In this document: piece after piece, positions 10,212 to 21,798 of the stretch
Layout of the letters: each line of letters starts with the position of its first letter
Numbering within the stretch: the stretch's first letter is position 1
DNA from: Ananas comosus
Taxonomy: Eukaryota; Streptophyta; Magnoliopsida; Poales; Bromeliaceae
Assembly (NCBI RefSeq): GCF_001540865.1
Contig: NC_033635.1
Span: forward strand, 7,623,070 to 7,687,069
DNA length: 64,000 bases
Reading direction: 5' to 3'
Notes under the pieces: generated by a model
What the model was told of the DNA's origin: nothing
What the model saw: the letters and a program-made list of their open reading frames with translations, nothing else
Databases searched by the model: none
Program-made: the position numbers and the translations under genes

Positions 10212-11467
10212 GATGCGCTCTAGAGTTGTCATCACTGGGTTGATGCTGTTCCTCAGAGGACGGTCCCCGTCGGGTCGTAGGAGTCTCCCCGAAGAATTAG
10301 GATTTTGAGTTGGTGAGTTAATGAGGCGAAACCCACGGGTTAGCCATGAGATTGAATAAGAGATCAAAGAACTTTCATTCTTCATGAGTTTATATTGCGC
10401 ATCCTTATTGATAGCTTTGTTCAGGCATATTAGTTGCATTCGTATAGTTGGTTACTTATCTACTTATTTCTTTCTATTATGCTTGAGTTAGACCTAGTGG
10501 AAAAGTCGGTGAGATTCGGGCCGAGCCCACTAGGAACTTCGTTGTAGTTCTCACCCCACTATTTCTACAGAGTCAGGACCGAGCAAGCCGGCGAGCTACC
10601 GCGGTAAAGGTATCGTGCCGTAGACAGTGACCACCCGAGTCGGGTTTTCATCTTTTGCTAGTAGATGCGTCCTTTTATATATATATCATCTTTTGTATTT
10701 GATGGTTAGAGATGTTAAAGAAAAGAATGTAATCTTTTATTTTGAGGAAATGTGATGTAAAAAGAAATAATGAAAAGCAATGTAAAGGCAAATGTGATAG
10801 TTGAATGCTTGTAAATAGTTAAAAGTTAATCATTCTACTTGTGAGTTGTTTAGTCTACTATTCTTTCACTCTGGCTATTGCTTACCCTCGTGTAAGCCGT
10901 TATGTATGTTTTCGCTTGTGCATTCTCTTTGTTTGAATTGTACATGTGTTGAGCCTTGGGCGGATAGGGGAGGCTCTGTCCGTTCGGCGTCTGTTCGACA
11001 TGCCTGGACCGGCCAAAGGGATCGGTCCTGGGGCGTGACATAGGGTTTCCATCTTTACCAAATAACCTACTAATTTATGGAAACTCATGAACCAATCTAC
11101 CATAATAGCTTCTAGATACAACAACTAGAAGAGATTACTCAAAACCCTAACTTTACACCATAAGAACTCACCTTGAGTTCTTGCTTTCTTCCAAAACCTT
11201 GCACAAGAGCTTCCTTCACCACCAAGCTAGCCTTCTTCTCCACCAAAACCCTCTCTTGGACCAAACCCTAGTAAGAGGAGGAGAGAAAGGGAGAGAGTAG
11301 TGAGAGAAGCTCTAGAGAGAGAAAGAGAGCTTTTTCTCTTTGGTTCTTAAACAAGGGGATGAGAATTAGGGCACCCAACACACTCATATAAGCCCAACTT
11401 AGGACATTTGCACTTAGGCCCCTCACCAAAATGACATTCTAAACCAACCCATGCTTTTGCGGGTACG

Positions 11468-11510
11468 GGGTCGGGACCTTGCACAGGGTCCGGACACAAG
11501 GTCCCGACCC
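11468..11510. promoter_or_regulatory. LTR palindrome cluster, GGGTCCGGACC/GGTCGGGACC variant
   Basis: A short cluster ('ggggtcgggacc', 'gggtccggac', 'ggtcccgacccc') occupies the U3 position of the minus-strand LTR 6879-11665. Its two ends are mutually complementary, so it can fold on itself. Confidence 0.6.
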
Positions 11511-11670
11511 CGAGAGCAATTCCAGCAGGAAAATAGTTGAAAATTTCCCAGCTTGCTCTCTAAGGTCTCAACACCCTATACAAACTATTCCGAAGCATTC
11601 GGAACAACACTTCGGTCATTTTGACTGAAGTTCGATATAACCCACCAAAGTGTCGGTATATTACAGTGTG

Positions 11671-12076
11671 TGAGGGACACTGTTGAACATATTGGACCAT
11701 GACATTCATTCTTTATTGTAAGGCATAGTAGTAGACATTGTTGCATGTTGTATGTTTAGTAGCGGTAGACTACATGTTCAGTTACTTATATATTGCATTG
11801 CTATCTCCTTTCGTATTACTATGCCTTATTAGACCTAGTGAGAAAATCGGCGAGGTCGGCGGCCTACTGGAAACTTCTTTTAGTTTTCACCTCCTGTTGT
11901 TGCAGAACCACCATTCGCGGAGCGGCACCGGATTGAGGTGTGGGCATTGCGCCCTAGATAGCAGGGTCACCCAGTTTAGGTCGCCCTATGTATAAGCAAG
12001 AATGTAAATATAATTTGGAAAACAAATGTATTAAAGAGCGAAAGTTGTATTTTGAGTAAAGAATCATGTATTATAT
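11671..12076 (+). mobile_element. 3' portion of a plus-strand gypsy LTR (remnant)
   Basis: It matches the latter third of the family-2 LTRs: 'agacctagtgagaaaatcgg' near 11831, an 'actggaaacttcttttagtt' block, then a 'cggagcggcaccgg' block. It stops at the minus LTR start at 12077. Its own start is not visible. Confidence 0.6.
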
Positions 12077-12237
12077 TGTCATGCCCCGGGACCCAGCGGA
12101 AACCTGCCCGGTGTGTGTCCAGACCCGCCATATGCCTACAACATATAAGGTGTCTACAGCAAAGCGATAAATAAAACAAAGTAAACGAACATCTAGAGAT
12201 ATCAGAGCATGATTACAACTAAATTCTAAAGACAAAT
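12077..12237 (-). mobile_element. LTR end fragment interrupted by a second LTR
   Basis: It begins TGTCATGCCCCGGGACCC and covers only the terminal 161 bases of a minus-strand family-1 LTR. It is then broken by another copy of the same terminus starting TGTCACGCC at 12238. Confidence 0.75.
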
Positions 12238-13062
12238 TGTCACGCCCCGGGACCCAGTGGAACCTGCCCAGAGCGTGTCCAGACCCGCCATATGCCTACA
12301 ATATATAAGGCGTCTACAATAAAGCAATAAGTAAAGCAACAATAAGCAAGCATCTAGGGATATTAGAGCATACAACAACTAGATTCTAAAGACAAGTGAA
12401 AATATAAAAGAACTAATCCACAATATGAGCCATAAAGTGGTACATCATAAGATCCTTAATACAAGTGCTAGAGGAACAAAAATGGTGGTCTCTACATATA
12501 GGTACAAAACTCTAACTCTCTATATCAAGTACAAAAATAGAGAGATGACCACCTAGCGTAAAAACTCCTCGCTATCTAGTTAGATGCGATCCCTTTTCCG
12601 CGATCCCGAGCCTCTCCCGGTGTGGATGGCTCTGTAACAAAAATATCAACATAGAGGGCGTGAGATCTATTAATCAATAGTTTCCAGTGGGTAAACCGCT
12701 GACATCAGTGAAATACACCACTAGGTTATGGAGGCATAAGTAGTAAGATCTAACATTTAATGAAATAAGCAACATGTATGTTAAGCATGAATATATCTTA
12801 CTAAACTACTATGCTTTTACTTAGCATGAATTTCCACAAGTGCTATTCTAACATGAATAAGCATATATATAAATAGCATAATGTCCACAATTGCAACTAG
12901 TAGAATGTCAACATTTACAAGTAGTCTAATATCCATATTGCATTTTAGTTCAACATTGTTTCAATCATCTAGGACCTATACAAGGTAGTCTGGCTTGCGT
13001 CGCGCCTTAATGGCCCCGTGGTAGTCAACATTCCCACCTTAGGAATGAGCCTCCCCCACGGC
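12238..13062 (-). mobile_element. LTR fragment (minus) interrupted by a plus-strand LTR
   Basis: It matches the LTR at 407-6849 through the terminal block, 'accacctagcgtaaaaactc', and the 'ttccagtgggtaaaccgctg' and 'tcccccacggc' blocks. It is then cut at 13062 by a TGTAACACACTGGACC start. The continuation is not in the readable sequence to the right. Confidence 0.75.
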
Positions 13063-13270
13063 TGTAACACACTGGACCTTTGCAAATTGTGAGGTTCGAG
13101 TGTTTGATCTGTGTTCCGAGTTTTTCCAGATATTCTGGAGGATCGTTGACAGTGTTCCGATCTATGGCTCGTATCCCGAGAATTGAAGTTTAAAACTTAG
13201 CACCAAAATCCAAAAGATTGGATTTTTGGGCCTGCTCTCGGGTTGTCTCAGCAAGGCTGTGTACCGGTAC
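13063..13270 (+). mobile_element. First 208 bases of a family-1 LTR, interrupted by element A
   Basis: It starts TGTAACACACTGGACC and runs into the first GTACCGGTAC palindrome (13261-13270), where the terminus of element A follows directly. Candidate TSD of A is GGTAC (13266-13270). Confidence 0.8.
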
Positions 13271-15271
13271 TGTCACGCTCCGGGACCGGCGGAGGCCCTC
13301 CCGGTAGCGTGCCCAGACCCGCCATATGTCTACACATATAAGGCGTCTACAACAACAGCGAAAATAAAAGCGAGAAATAATCTATAACTAGAGATATCAG
13401 AGCAAGTATGGTTCTATCATCTATAACAAAGTAAATGGAAATAATACTAAACAATAAAAAGTGAAGCGTAGGTAGTACAATAACATCTCGAAAATAGTAC
13501 ACAAAAGGGGTGGTCTTTAATACACTGGAGCAACTCTCAACCTCTCCAAAATAAAAATACATCGAGAGGTAGACCACCTAACAACTCGTCCCTCACTGAA
13601 GAGCTAGCTGGAAGCAATGCCGTTCCCTCGGTCCCTGGCCTCACCCGGCGTGGAAGGCTCTGAAAGAAATCATAAAACAGAGGGTGTGAGAACTATAATT
13701 TATAGTTCCCAGTGGACAATTACTGACCTCAGCTCAATGCACCACTAGGCCCCAAAAGAAAGTGGTAAGTAACGACAATAATAATAAACAATAAAGAGCG
13801 AGTATAAGTACTGCTGAAAGAAAGTATAAATGAAATGCTAGACTCTTATGTCTCAAGTAAGCATAATGTCATGGTGATGTACGTCTACGCTATCATAAGA
13901 TAATATGTCCAATGCATACTAATATGCCATAACATAATAAACAAGTAAACCCCACGATGCAATATGTCAATGCAAAAGGAGTAAGCTCTATCAAAGCAAC
14001 CCAGTATACTATGATGCAAGGAATGAAACAGGCAAGTACACTATATATCTCAATGCTATGTCGTAAGCATGTCAAATAATCCAACTATTAAGCCTATCTA
14101 GTAGTGATTATTTATTCTTAACACTGTGTCGATTTCCATTTCCAATTAAGGACCTACCAAAGGTAGTCCAACTTGTGCCGCCTAAGTGCCTGTGGTAGCC
14201 CAACATCCCTACTCTTGGAATGTGTCTGTCCCACTCGACCCCGTAGGCTTCTCAATACCGCATAAGCGAACATAAGTCGCGTAGGCTAACTCCGGAGTGC
14301 CGGCTTGTAGGGAGCAACCCTCACAAGCATGTGCGAATGAGCACAAATGGCAAGCAAGTATAGTCAATGTCTCAAGTATCCACTCATCATGTCTCTAACA
14401 TGGTATAGTCACTAGCATCCCGAAGATCTAGTACTAAATCACAAAAATGAAGTTTCAACATTCGTCACGCCTAGTGCCCCTTGATGACACTTAGACAATT
14501 TAATGTTCAACATGTTTCCAAATCCCTCGATGGCCCTATCCACTAGGTTCACACATGTCCCGAGCTCAATGCCGCTTGATGACATTAGCTCTCTAATTCA
14601 CATACATTCTAGTTCGGTGCCTCTATATAGCAATCTTTGTCATCTTTCATATCTCAAATAAATTTAAGTTTAAATGCATGAATCAAAGCTCCTTTACACT
14701 ATAGAAGCGTGAAACCAAGTTTCACATAGAATGCTAAATGCAATCATAGATCTTTCAAGCAACCCTCTACTACATAGAGGTCCAAAATTTCATCACATGT
14801 AATATAGGCATTTTAAGCATTCTAAAAATCACAATAAATACATCTAACATGAATATACATGCCTTTTCAATTAACAATACTCAAATCTTCACAAATGAGA
14901 TTTTCTCATAGTGTGGCTAGGTCAAACCCACCGAACCGTCGCGTAGTGCCTCGTTTCAGCGAACGAAGTTGTCCACGAGTCTCAAAATACCTTAAAAGTA
15001 TTGAGCGAAGAGATACACGGGCATTACGATCAACTATAAGATCAAACATTAACCTAGAAGTAAAAATAGCCAAAACTCACCTCAAGAGTAAAAATCCTCT
15101 CCTAAGCTCCAAAGGAGAGCTAGTGTAACACACTGGACCCTTGCAAATTGGAGGTTCGAGTGTTTGGATGTATTTCGAGCTTTTCCACACTTTGTGAAGG
15201 GTTGTAGAATATTTTCCAACCTAAAAAGTTCGAAAACTGAAATTCTGGACAAGTCCTGAGAGTTTTGACTC

Positions 15272-15482
15272 TCGGGGACCGGTCCTTGGAAGGAGAGACC
15301 GGTCCCCAAGTGAACAGTATTGCGGCAGCCCTGAGGCAACCGGTCCCTGGCGGGCGAGACCGGTCCCCGAGCGTGCCTTCGCAGAGAGAGACCGGTCCCA
15401 CGCAGGGAGAGACCGGTTCCCGAACGATGGTTTTTCGGGTTCGCAGCGAGAGACCGGTCCCTGCTGGGGAGAGACCGGTCCC
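15272..15482. promoter_or_regulatory. LTR palindrome cluster, GGGACCGGTCCC type
   Basis: Eight copies occur as four close pairs (near 15275/15296, 15339/15359, 15391/15410, 15451/15473). The nearest pairs are separated by about 10 bases. It sits about 150-360 bases into the solo LTR, followed by the CT-rich and GAA-rich tracts. Confidence 0.85.
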
Positions 15483-16750
15483 TCTGGGCGAAAACTGCCC
15501 AGTTCGGCTGTTGTAAATTTGAATTTTTGAGGGGCCTCTCCGGATTTTGTTACACTAGATGGGCTTATTAGCCATTTTCTCCTCTTCCCTCTCTCATTTT
15601 CTCATTCTCACCCTCTCCCTACACTTTCTAGAGAGAGAAGAAGAAGAAGAAGGAGGAGAAGAAGAAGAGGAGCTAGCTTGAGGGAGCTTGGAGCTCAACC
15701 CCTTTCTCTCTTTCCCACCTTTGCAAGGCTTGGAGCTTGCTTGTAGGGCTTGGTGGTGGACCAATCTTCAACCCTAGAAGATTTGGAGCTTGTTTTGAGG
15801 CATCTAAAGAGGTTAGTACTTTGATTCTACCCTTTGATTCTTGTTTTGGTAGATTTTGCCTCTTGGAACCCTAGAAATGAGATTTAGGGTTGATTTTGGG
15901 GCTTTTTGATCTAGGGCTTTTGAGGCTAGATTGATTGGTTTAGAACCTTCCTTGGGCTTGGATTGGAAGGGTTCTAGCTCTCTTTTGGAGCTTTGGAAGA
16001 GATTTCTTCTCTTGAGGTGAGTTTTGGCCCTTTTTGCTTCTAGGTTAATGTTTGATCTTATGGTTGGTCGTAATGCCCTCGTATCTCTTCGCTGATTACT
16101 TTTAGGGTATTTTGAGACTCGGGGACAACTTTGTTCGGCGAAACGAGGCCCTACGCGACGGTTCGGTGGGTTTGACCTAGCCACACAATGAGAAATTCTC
16201 ATTTGTGCTTAATTAAGTATTGTTAAATGAAAAAGCATGCATATTCTTGTTATATGTATTTATTGTGAATTTTAGAATGCTTAAAAGGCCTATGTTATAT
16301 ATGATGAAATTTTGGACCTCTATGTAGTAGAGAGTAGCTTGGTAGGCCTATAGTTGCATTTAGCATTCTATATGAGACGTGGTTTCATGCTCCTATAGTG
16401 TAAATGAGATTGGATTCATGCATTTAAACCTAAGTTTATTTGGGACATGAAAGTTGACAAAATTGCCATATAGAGCTATCGAACTAGAATGTATGTGAAT
16501 TGGAGAGCTAATGTCATCAAGCGGCATTGAGCTCGGGACATGTGTGAACCTAGTGGATAGGGCCATTGAGGGATTTGGAAAACATGTTGAACATTAAATT
16601 GCCTAAGTGTCATTAAGGGGCACTAGGCGTAGCAAATGTTGAAACTTCACATTGTGACTTGAACTAGATCTTCGGGATGCTAGTGACTATACCATGTTAG
16701 AGACATGAGGATTGGATACTTGAGACTTGGACTATGCTTGCTTGCCATTT

Positions 16751-16808
16751 GTGCTCATTCGCACATGCTTGTGAGGGTCGCTCCCTACAAGCCGGCACTC
16801 CGGAGTTA
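16751..16808 (+). other. Conserved LTR hairpin block (GCTTGTGAGGG / CCCTACAAGC)
   Basis: A small GTGC/GCAC hairpin (16751-16764) is followed by the larger hairpin (16767-16792) and CTCCGGAG. The block is repeated almost unchanged at 23411-23465 and 34631-34688 (plus) and 14290-14345 and 5323-5388 (minus). It is among the best conserved parts of these LTRs. Confidence 0.7.
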
Positions 16809-18284
16809 GCCTACGCGACTTATGTTCGCTCGTGCGGTATTGAGAAGCCTACGGGGTCGAGTGGGACAGACACATTCCAAGAGTAGGGATGTTGGGCTAC
16901 CACAGGCACTTAGGCGGCACAAGCTGGACTACCTTTGGTAGGTCCTTAATTGGAAATGGAAATCGATACGGTGTTGAGAATGGATAATCACTACTAGATA
17001 GGTTTAGTAGTTGAGTTACATTTATATGCTTTTAGCATAGTGTTGGGACATGTAGCATACTTGACAGTTACCTATTTCATCACAGTATGCTTGGTTGCCA
17101 TGATAGAGCTTATACATCATGTATGAATAAAGGGTTGTAACCGTTAACAATTGCCATTGGTTGCTTTTCCTTATGATAGAGTAGATGTACAACAGTTTGA
17201 CATTGTGCTTATGAGGGATATAGTAGTATAGCATTTTACTTATGCTCTCTCTTTCAGCAGTTTATTACATGCTCCTTTTTATTGCTTATTATTATTATCG
17301 TTGCTTACCCTTATTTTTGGGGCCTAGTGGAGCAGGAGCTGAGGTCAGTAATTGCCCACTGGGGACTATAAATTATAGTTCTCACGCCCTCTTTTTCTCG
17401 ATGTTTTTCAGAGCCTTCCACTCAGGGTGAGGCCAGGGATCGCGGAAAGGGTATCGCCTCGGGCTAGCGCGCTTACCGAGGGATCGTTCGATAGGTGGTC
17501 TACCTCTCGTGTTTTCTTTTGTGAGGGGTTGAGAGTTGTACCCGTATTTGTGTAGAGACCACCATTTTTGTACTAGAGACAGATATTGTACTACTTATGG
17601 TTATCTTTGTTGACTAGCTTTATTTCTTTTCTTTGGTGTAGATGATAGAACTTTACTTGCTCTGATATCATTAGTTGCTAGTTATTTCACTTCTTTTATT
17701 TGTTCTATCTCTTGCTTTTACTTCCGCTTTTCTTGTAGACGCCTTATATGTGTAGACATATGGCGGGTCTGGGCACGCTACCGGGGGGGCCTCCGCCGGT
17801 CCCAGGGCGTGACAGCTAGAATCCTTCCAATCCAAGCCTAAGGAAGGTTCTAAACCAAAGAATCTAGCTCCAAAAGCCATAGATTCGAAACGCCCAAAAT
17901 AAGCCCTAAAACCTCATTTTAGGGTTCCATCTACCATAAGGCATCACAACCAAAATCTAAAGGGAGAGAAATAGCTACCAACCTCTTAGAAGCTTCCAAC
18001 AAGATTCAAAGTCCCCAAGGTCCAAGAATCTCTCATCCAACAAGCTCCAAACCCAAGCTTTAAAGGTGGAAATGCCTCGAATAACACAAAAAGAGCAAAA
18101 GAGGGGTTTAATCTCTTAAAAACCCAAACAAAATCAAAAAAATCAAAGGGGAGAGTGTGGAGGGCTCCCTTACCTCTCCTCTTGCTGTTCGTGAGCTCAG
18201 GGGAGGCCTCAAGGGCGTGGGGGATACATATAGAAGTCCACAATTGCGAAAAACCTCCTGCAGTTCAAACTGCTCAGATTCTGC

Positions 18285-18425
18285 CAAAGTGTACCGGTAC
18301 ACGGGAAAGCGTACCGGTACACATCCTACGAAAAGGCAAACCCGAGGCTCGGGTTTGAAATTCGCCACAAGTGTACTGGTACAGCCATCAAAAGTGTACC
18401 GGTACAAAATGTGTACCGGTACAGC
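18285..18425. promoter_or_regulatory. LTR palindrome cluster, GTACCGGTAC type
   Basis: Five GTACCGGTAC copies or one-base variants (near 18292, 18311, 18373, 18397, 18413) occupy the U3 of element A's LTR. The LTR is otherwise close to the GGGACCGGTCCC-type LTR nested in it. Confidence 0.8.
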
Positions 18426-18643
18426 CATCAACCTGTCACTGGTTATACCTCGTGCAGAATGCAATCCGAGGGTAGCCTAAGTTCAACTCTTTAGTGACCT
18501 TAGCGCTACATAAAATACTACAATTCTCGGGATTCGAACCATAGGTCGGAACACTGTCAACGACCCACCAGAAAGTCTAGAAAGACTCAGGACACTGTCC
18601 AAACACTAGAATCTCGCAATTTGCAAAGGTCCAGTGTGTTACA

Positions 18644-18698
18644 TTCACCCCTCCTAAAAAGGAGTTTCGTCCGCGAAACTCGAAAAAGACAAGGTACC
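18644..18698 (-). other. Polypurine tract and 3' untranslated part of element A
   Basis: Read on the minus strand, a purine-rich run AGGAGGGGTGAA abuts the LTR start TGTAACAC. This is the second-strand primer site of LTR retrotransposons. The same layout is seen at 35943-35954 before the 3' LTR of element C. Confidence 0.7.
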
Positions 18699-19889
18699 TC
18701 AAGCCTCCATTTGAAAAAGATGGGGATAGCGCTCCCGCAGCGCGCTCTCCAACTCACAAGTGGCCTCGCGCTCGTCGTGGTTGCTCCAAAGCACCTTCAC
18801 GTAGGGAATCTCACGGTTCCGCAGCCTCTTTACCTCGCGGGCCAAAATCCTCAAAGGTTGCTCTTCAAAGCTCAGATCATCCCTTAGCTCCACTGGTGTA
18901 GCATCCAACACGTGAGCCGGGTCGTGGATGTACTTCCGAAGGACCGATACATGGAATACATTGTGCACACCCGATAGGTTTGGCGGTAGAGCAAGTCGAT
19001 ACGCTACCGGGCCTACACGCTCCAAAACCTCATACGGTCCAATGTATCGGGGGCTCAACTTACCCTGGATTCCAAACCTTCTAATCCCTCGGGTCGGCGA
19101 GACTTTCAAGAAGACATGATCTCCAATCTGAAACTCCAAGTCTCATCGACGCCGATCAGCATAACTCCTCTGCCTACTCTGGGCTGTCAACAGTCGCTCC
19201 CGAGCAATGCGAACCTTCTCTTCTGCTTTCTGGAGCACATCTCGGCCTAAGGCCAATCTCTCGCCAACTTCACTCCAATGAAGTGGCGATCTACACTTCC
19301 GTCCATAGAGCGCCTCGAACGATGCCATCTTGATACTTGCTTGATAACTATTGTTATAAGCAAACTTTGCTATCGGTAGATGCTGCGACTATCCTCCCTG
19401 GAAGTCAATCACGCAGGCTCGAAGCGTGTCCTCGAGAGTCTGTATAGTGCGCTCCGACTGCCCGTCACTCTGGGGTTGGAAAGCAGTGCTGAAATCCAAG
19501 CGCGTACCCAAAGCGTCCTGTAAGCTCCTCCAAAAGTGGGATACAAAACGGGGATCTCGATCTGATACTATAGAAGTAGGTACCCCGTGCAATCGCACAA
19601 TCTCATCCAAACAAACCTGTGCGAGTCTCTCACCAGTCCAAGTAGTGTGGATCGGTATGAAATGTGCTGATTTCGTAAATCTATCCACGATCATCGAAAT
19701 AGCATCATGCCCGGCCTGAGAGCGCGGCAATCCCATCACAAAATCCATGATGATCTTTTCCCATTTCCATACTGGAATCGGTAGGCTCTGCAACTTTCCC
19801 GCAGGAACTCGGTACTCAGCCTTCACCTGTTGGCAAGTTAAACATCTAGCAACAAACTCACCAACATCCTTTTTCATTCCGGGCCACAA
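18699..19889 (-). pseudogene. Gypsy integrase of element A (broken)
   Basis: Integrase inserts element cDNA into the host genome. 19889-19389 reads the zinc-finger end [10 protein letters not shown], catalytic Asp in MDFVMGLP, second Asp in [10 protein letters not shown], and Glu in [10 protein letters not shown], so the DDE triad is visible. 19328-19143 contains ASFEALYGRKCRSPLHW. 19139-18699 is the C-terminal part (IGDHVFLKVSP, GVHNVFHVSVLRKYI, VKVLWSNH), typical of Tekay/Del chromoviruses. At least two in-frame stops break it (near 19142 and 19387); both look like CGA-to-TGA or TGG-to-TAG changes. Otherwise the frame is kept. Confidence 0.85.
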
Positions 19890-20653
19890 TAAATAATTTC
19901 TAAATCCTTGTACTCTTGGCTACTCCGTAGTATAGCGTACGTGCTAACGTGTGGCTCTATGAAGAATATCACTTTTATGCCCACCGATCGCGTAAGTCGA
20001 AGTCTCCGCCGGAAACGCAATCATCAATCATACGTCTAATGAGTCACCCAGTGGAAACATCAACCATACTAGCTCGAATCTTTATGCAACTCCGAGTCGG
20101 AAGCTTCTTTTAATCCTACAAGTGTAGTTGCATCCACAAAAGCGTCAAAGCTCAAGGTGATAGAGCCACCGACCTCCAACTCACCGTTCATCGCTCGATC
20201 AAACGGCGGTGAGTAACCAATGACATCGCTAAGATTTTCGCGCGTTTCCTACAGCATGCGCCACCCCACGTTAGGTCTTGCCGATGTAAAGTATCGCAAA
20301 ATCATAATCTTGAGATACCTAACCTCTGCTGCTCAAGTCAATCTCCTTCTGGGATAGATACTTTTAGATCTTGTGATCCTGTATACACTTACATCGTCGC
20401 AGTACAAGTGTGCGCATAGCTTTCAGAGCAGACTATGGCGCAACTCCAAGTCATAAGTAGGATAGTTTTCTATAATAATTTTGTTGCAGCAGCAACCGTA
20501 TCACTCTTCCAGTCCTGCATTAAACACTCAATCCATTAAAGAATATCGCTTAATTACATCCGTCAGCAGTCGCAAAGTAAGGATTGGCGGTTGTCAATCG
20601 CTGCTTCAATCTATGGAAGCTATCTTTTACACGATCAATCAATAAACTGTGCC
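19890..20653 (-). pseudogene. Decayed RNase H/connection region of element A
   Basis: By position between reverse transcriptase and integrase this should be the RNase H domain and linker. No frame longer than about 60 codons survives and I cannot place catalytic residues. The region is full of frameshifts compared with the flanking domains. Confidence 0.5.
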
Positions 20654-21798
20654 CTATCTAACTCGTGAGGATAGATAACTTTGCAAATCCCTCAAAAACG
20701 CCGGTAATACCGACCACCCAATGAAGCTCCGTATCTCGGTCACACTCGTCGGCCTCGGCCAATCCTTGATAGCTTCAATTTTCCTTGGATCCACAGCTAT
20801 CCCTGATCCAGAAATCAAATGGCCCAAAAACGCCACCTCCCTAAGCCAAAATTCACACTTTTTCAACTTGGCATAGAGTTTCTTTTTCCGAAGCACTTGA
20901 AGTACAAGTCTCAAGTGTTCCTCGTGATCCGCATCACTTCGGGAGTAGACCAAAATGTCGTCGATGAACACCACGACAAACCTGTCTAAATAAGGCTTGA
21001 AAACACGGTTCATTAAATCCATAAAAGCTGCCTGGGCATTAGTAAGCCCAAACGGCATCACAGTAAATTCATAATGTCCATACCATGTTCTAAAACCCGT
21101 CTTTGACACATCCTCAGGTCTGATCCTCAACTGAAGATATTCCGACTGCAGGTCGATCTTGGAATACACACTAGATCCCTGAAGCTGATCAAATAGATCG
21201 TCGATCCTCGGCAATGGATACTTGTTCTTAATAGTGACTTTGTTAAGTTCACGATAGTCCACGCACAAACGAAGTGATCCATCCTTTTTCTTGACAAACA
21301 GGACCGGTGCTCCCCAAGGTGACACACTCGGTCTCACGAAACCCTTGTCCAGAAGATCTTGCAACTGTGCCTTCAGCTCCTTCAATTCTGCTGGTGCCAT
21401 CCTATAGGGTACCTTTGAGATTAGAGTAGTCCCGGGAACGAGATCTACCACAAACTCAATCTCCCTATCAGGTGGCATGCCTGGAAGCTCCGCTGGGAAC
21501 ACATCTCCAAACTCCCGCACTACGGGAATATCCTCAATCCTAGGGCCGTAATTCTCACCCCACAACGCAATAGTAGCCAAGTAGGCTACGCAGCCTCTAC
21601 TAATCAACTGCCGAGCTCGAGAAGAGCTAATCGTCATTGCGAAAAGCGAACTCTGGCATCCTCGGTACACAACCTCCGCCTGCCCCGGCTCTCTAAATGT
21701 CACCGTTCGATCCTTGCAATCAATTGTGGCGTAGTACTTGGTCAACAAATCCATGCCCAACACAACATCAAACTCCCCGAGTTTATGCAAAGCTAGCA
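20654..21798 (-). pseudogene. Gypsy protease end and reverse transcriptase of element A, cut by element B2
   Basis: Read from 21798 downward: the protease end [12 protein letters not shown], then a linker, then reverse transcriptase with [38 protein letters not shown], the catalytic [12 protein letters not shown], and [11 protein letters not shown]. All are standard Ty3/gypsy motifs. One conserved spot reads [10 protein letters not shown] where SGYHQLRI is usual. The long frame runs on to 22015, but those first residues are LTR sequence of the inserted element, not protein. The element's gag and the rest of protease are displaced beyond the insertion. Confidence 0.88.

Larger units (their letters stand above)
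8375..11040 (+). mobile_element. Complete solo LTR, family 2, TSD TAGGG
   Basis: It starts TGTAATATACTGAAATC, ends CTGGGGCGTGACA, and has perfect TAGGG duplications at 8370-8374 and 11041-11045. No internal region remains, so it arose by LTR-LTR recombination. Landmarks in order are the palindrome cluster (8549-8916), a CT-rich stretch then GAA-rich tract (9015-9150), mini-hairpins (9857-10158), a 9-bp hairpin (10184-10211), the block 'gacctagtggaaaagtcgg' near 10491, and the family-2 tail. ORFs across it translate repeats and are not genes. Confidence 0.92.
6879..11665 (-). mobile_element. Family-2 gypsy LTR, minus strand, probably solo, split by another LTR
   Basis: On the plus strand it runs from TGTCACACCCCGAGG to GGTATATTACA. 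Bases 8375-11045 are a younger LTR plus a TSD copy. The flanks are GTGCG (6874-6878) and GTGTG (11666-11670), a 4/5 match that suggests a solo LTR with one mutated TSD base. Its U3 has a third palindrome version, GGGTCGGGACC/GGTCCCGACCCC (11468-11510). The tail shows the family-2 block 'gccgaacggaaaacacctcccctg'. Confidence 0.8.
15124..17814 (+). mobile_element. Complete solo LTR, family 1, TSD GCTAG
   Basis: It runs from TGTAACACACTGGACCC to CCCAGGGCGTGACA and is flanked by perfect GCTAG copies (15119-15123, 17815-17819). At 2691 bases it is the cleanest full family-1 LTR in the window and a good reference. Landmarks are eight GGGACCGGTCCC-like palindromes (15272-15482), a CT-rich then GAAGAAG tract (15575-15670), and the hairpin GCTTGTGAGGG...CCCTACAAGC (16767-16792) followed by GCACTCCGGAG. 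No coding sequence. Confidence 0.93.
13271..18643 (-). mobile_element. 3' LTR of gypsy element A, split by a solo LTR
   Basis: On the plus strand it runs from TGTCACGCTCCGGGACC to CCAGTGTGTTACA. The solo LTR 15124-17814 and one TSD copy interrupt it, so the LTR is about 2.7 kb. The reverse complement of 15030-15118 matches 16005-16050, and that of 17820-17930 matches 15860-15975, which shows both halves belong to one LTR. Beyond 18643 comes a polypurine tract (minus AGGAGGGGTGAA) and then pol, so this is the 3' LTR. U3 palindromes at 18285-18425 are GTACCGGTAC type. Confidence 0.88.
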
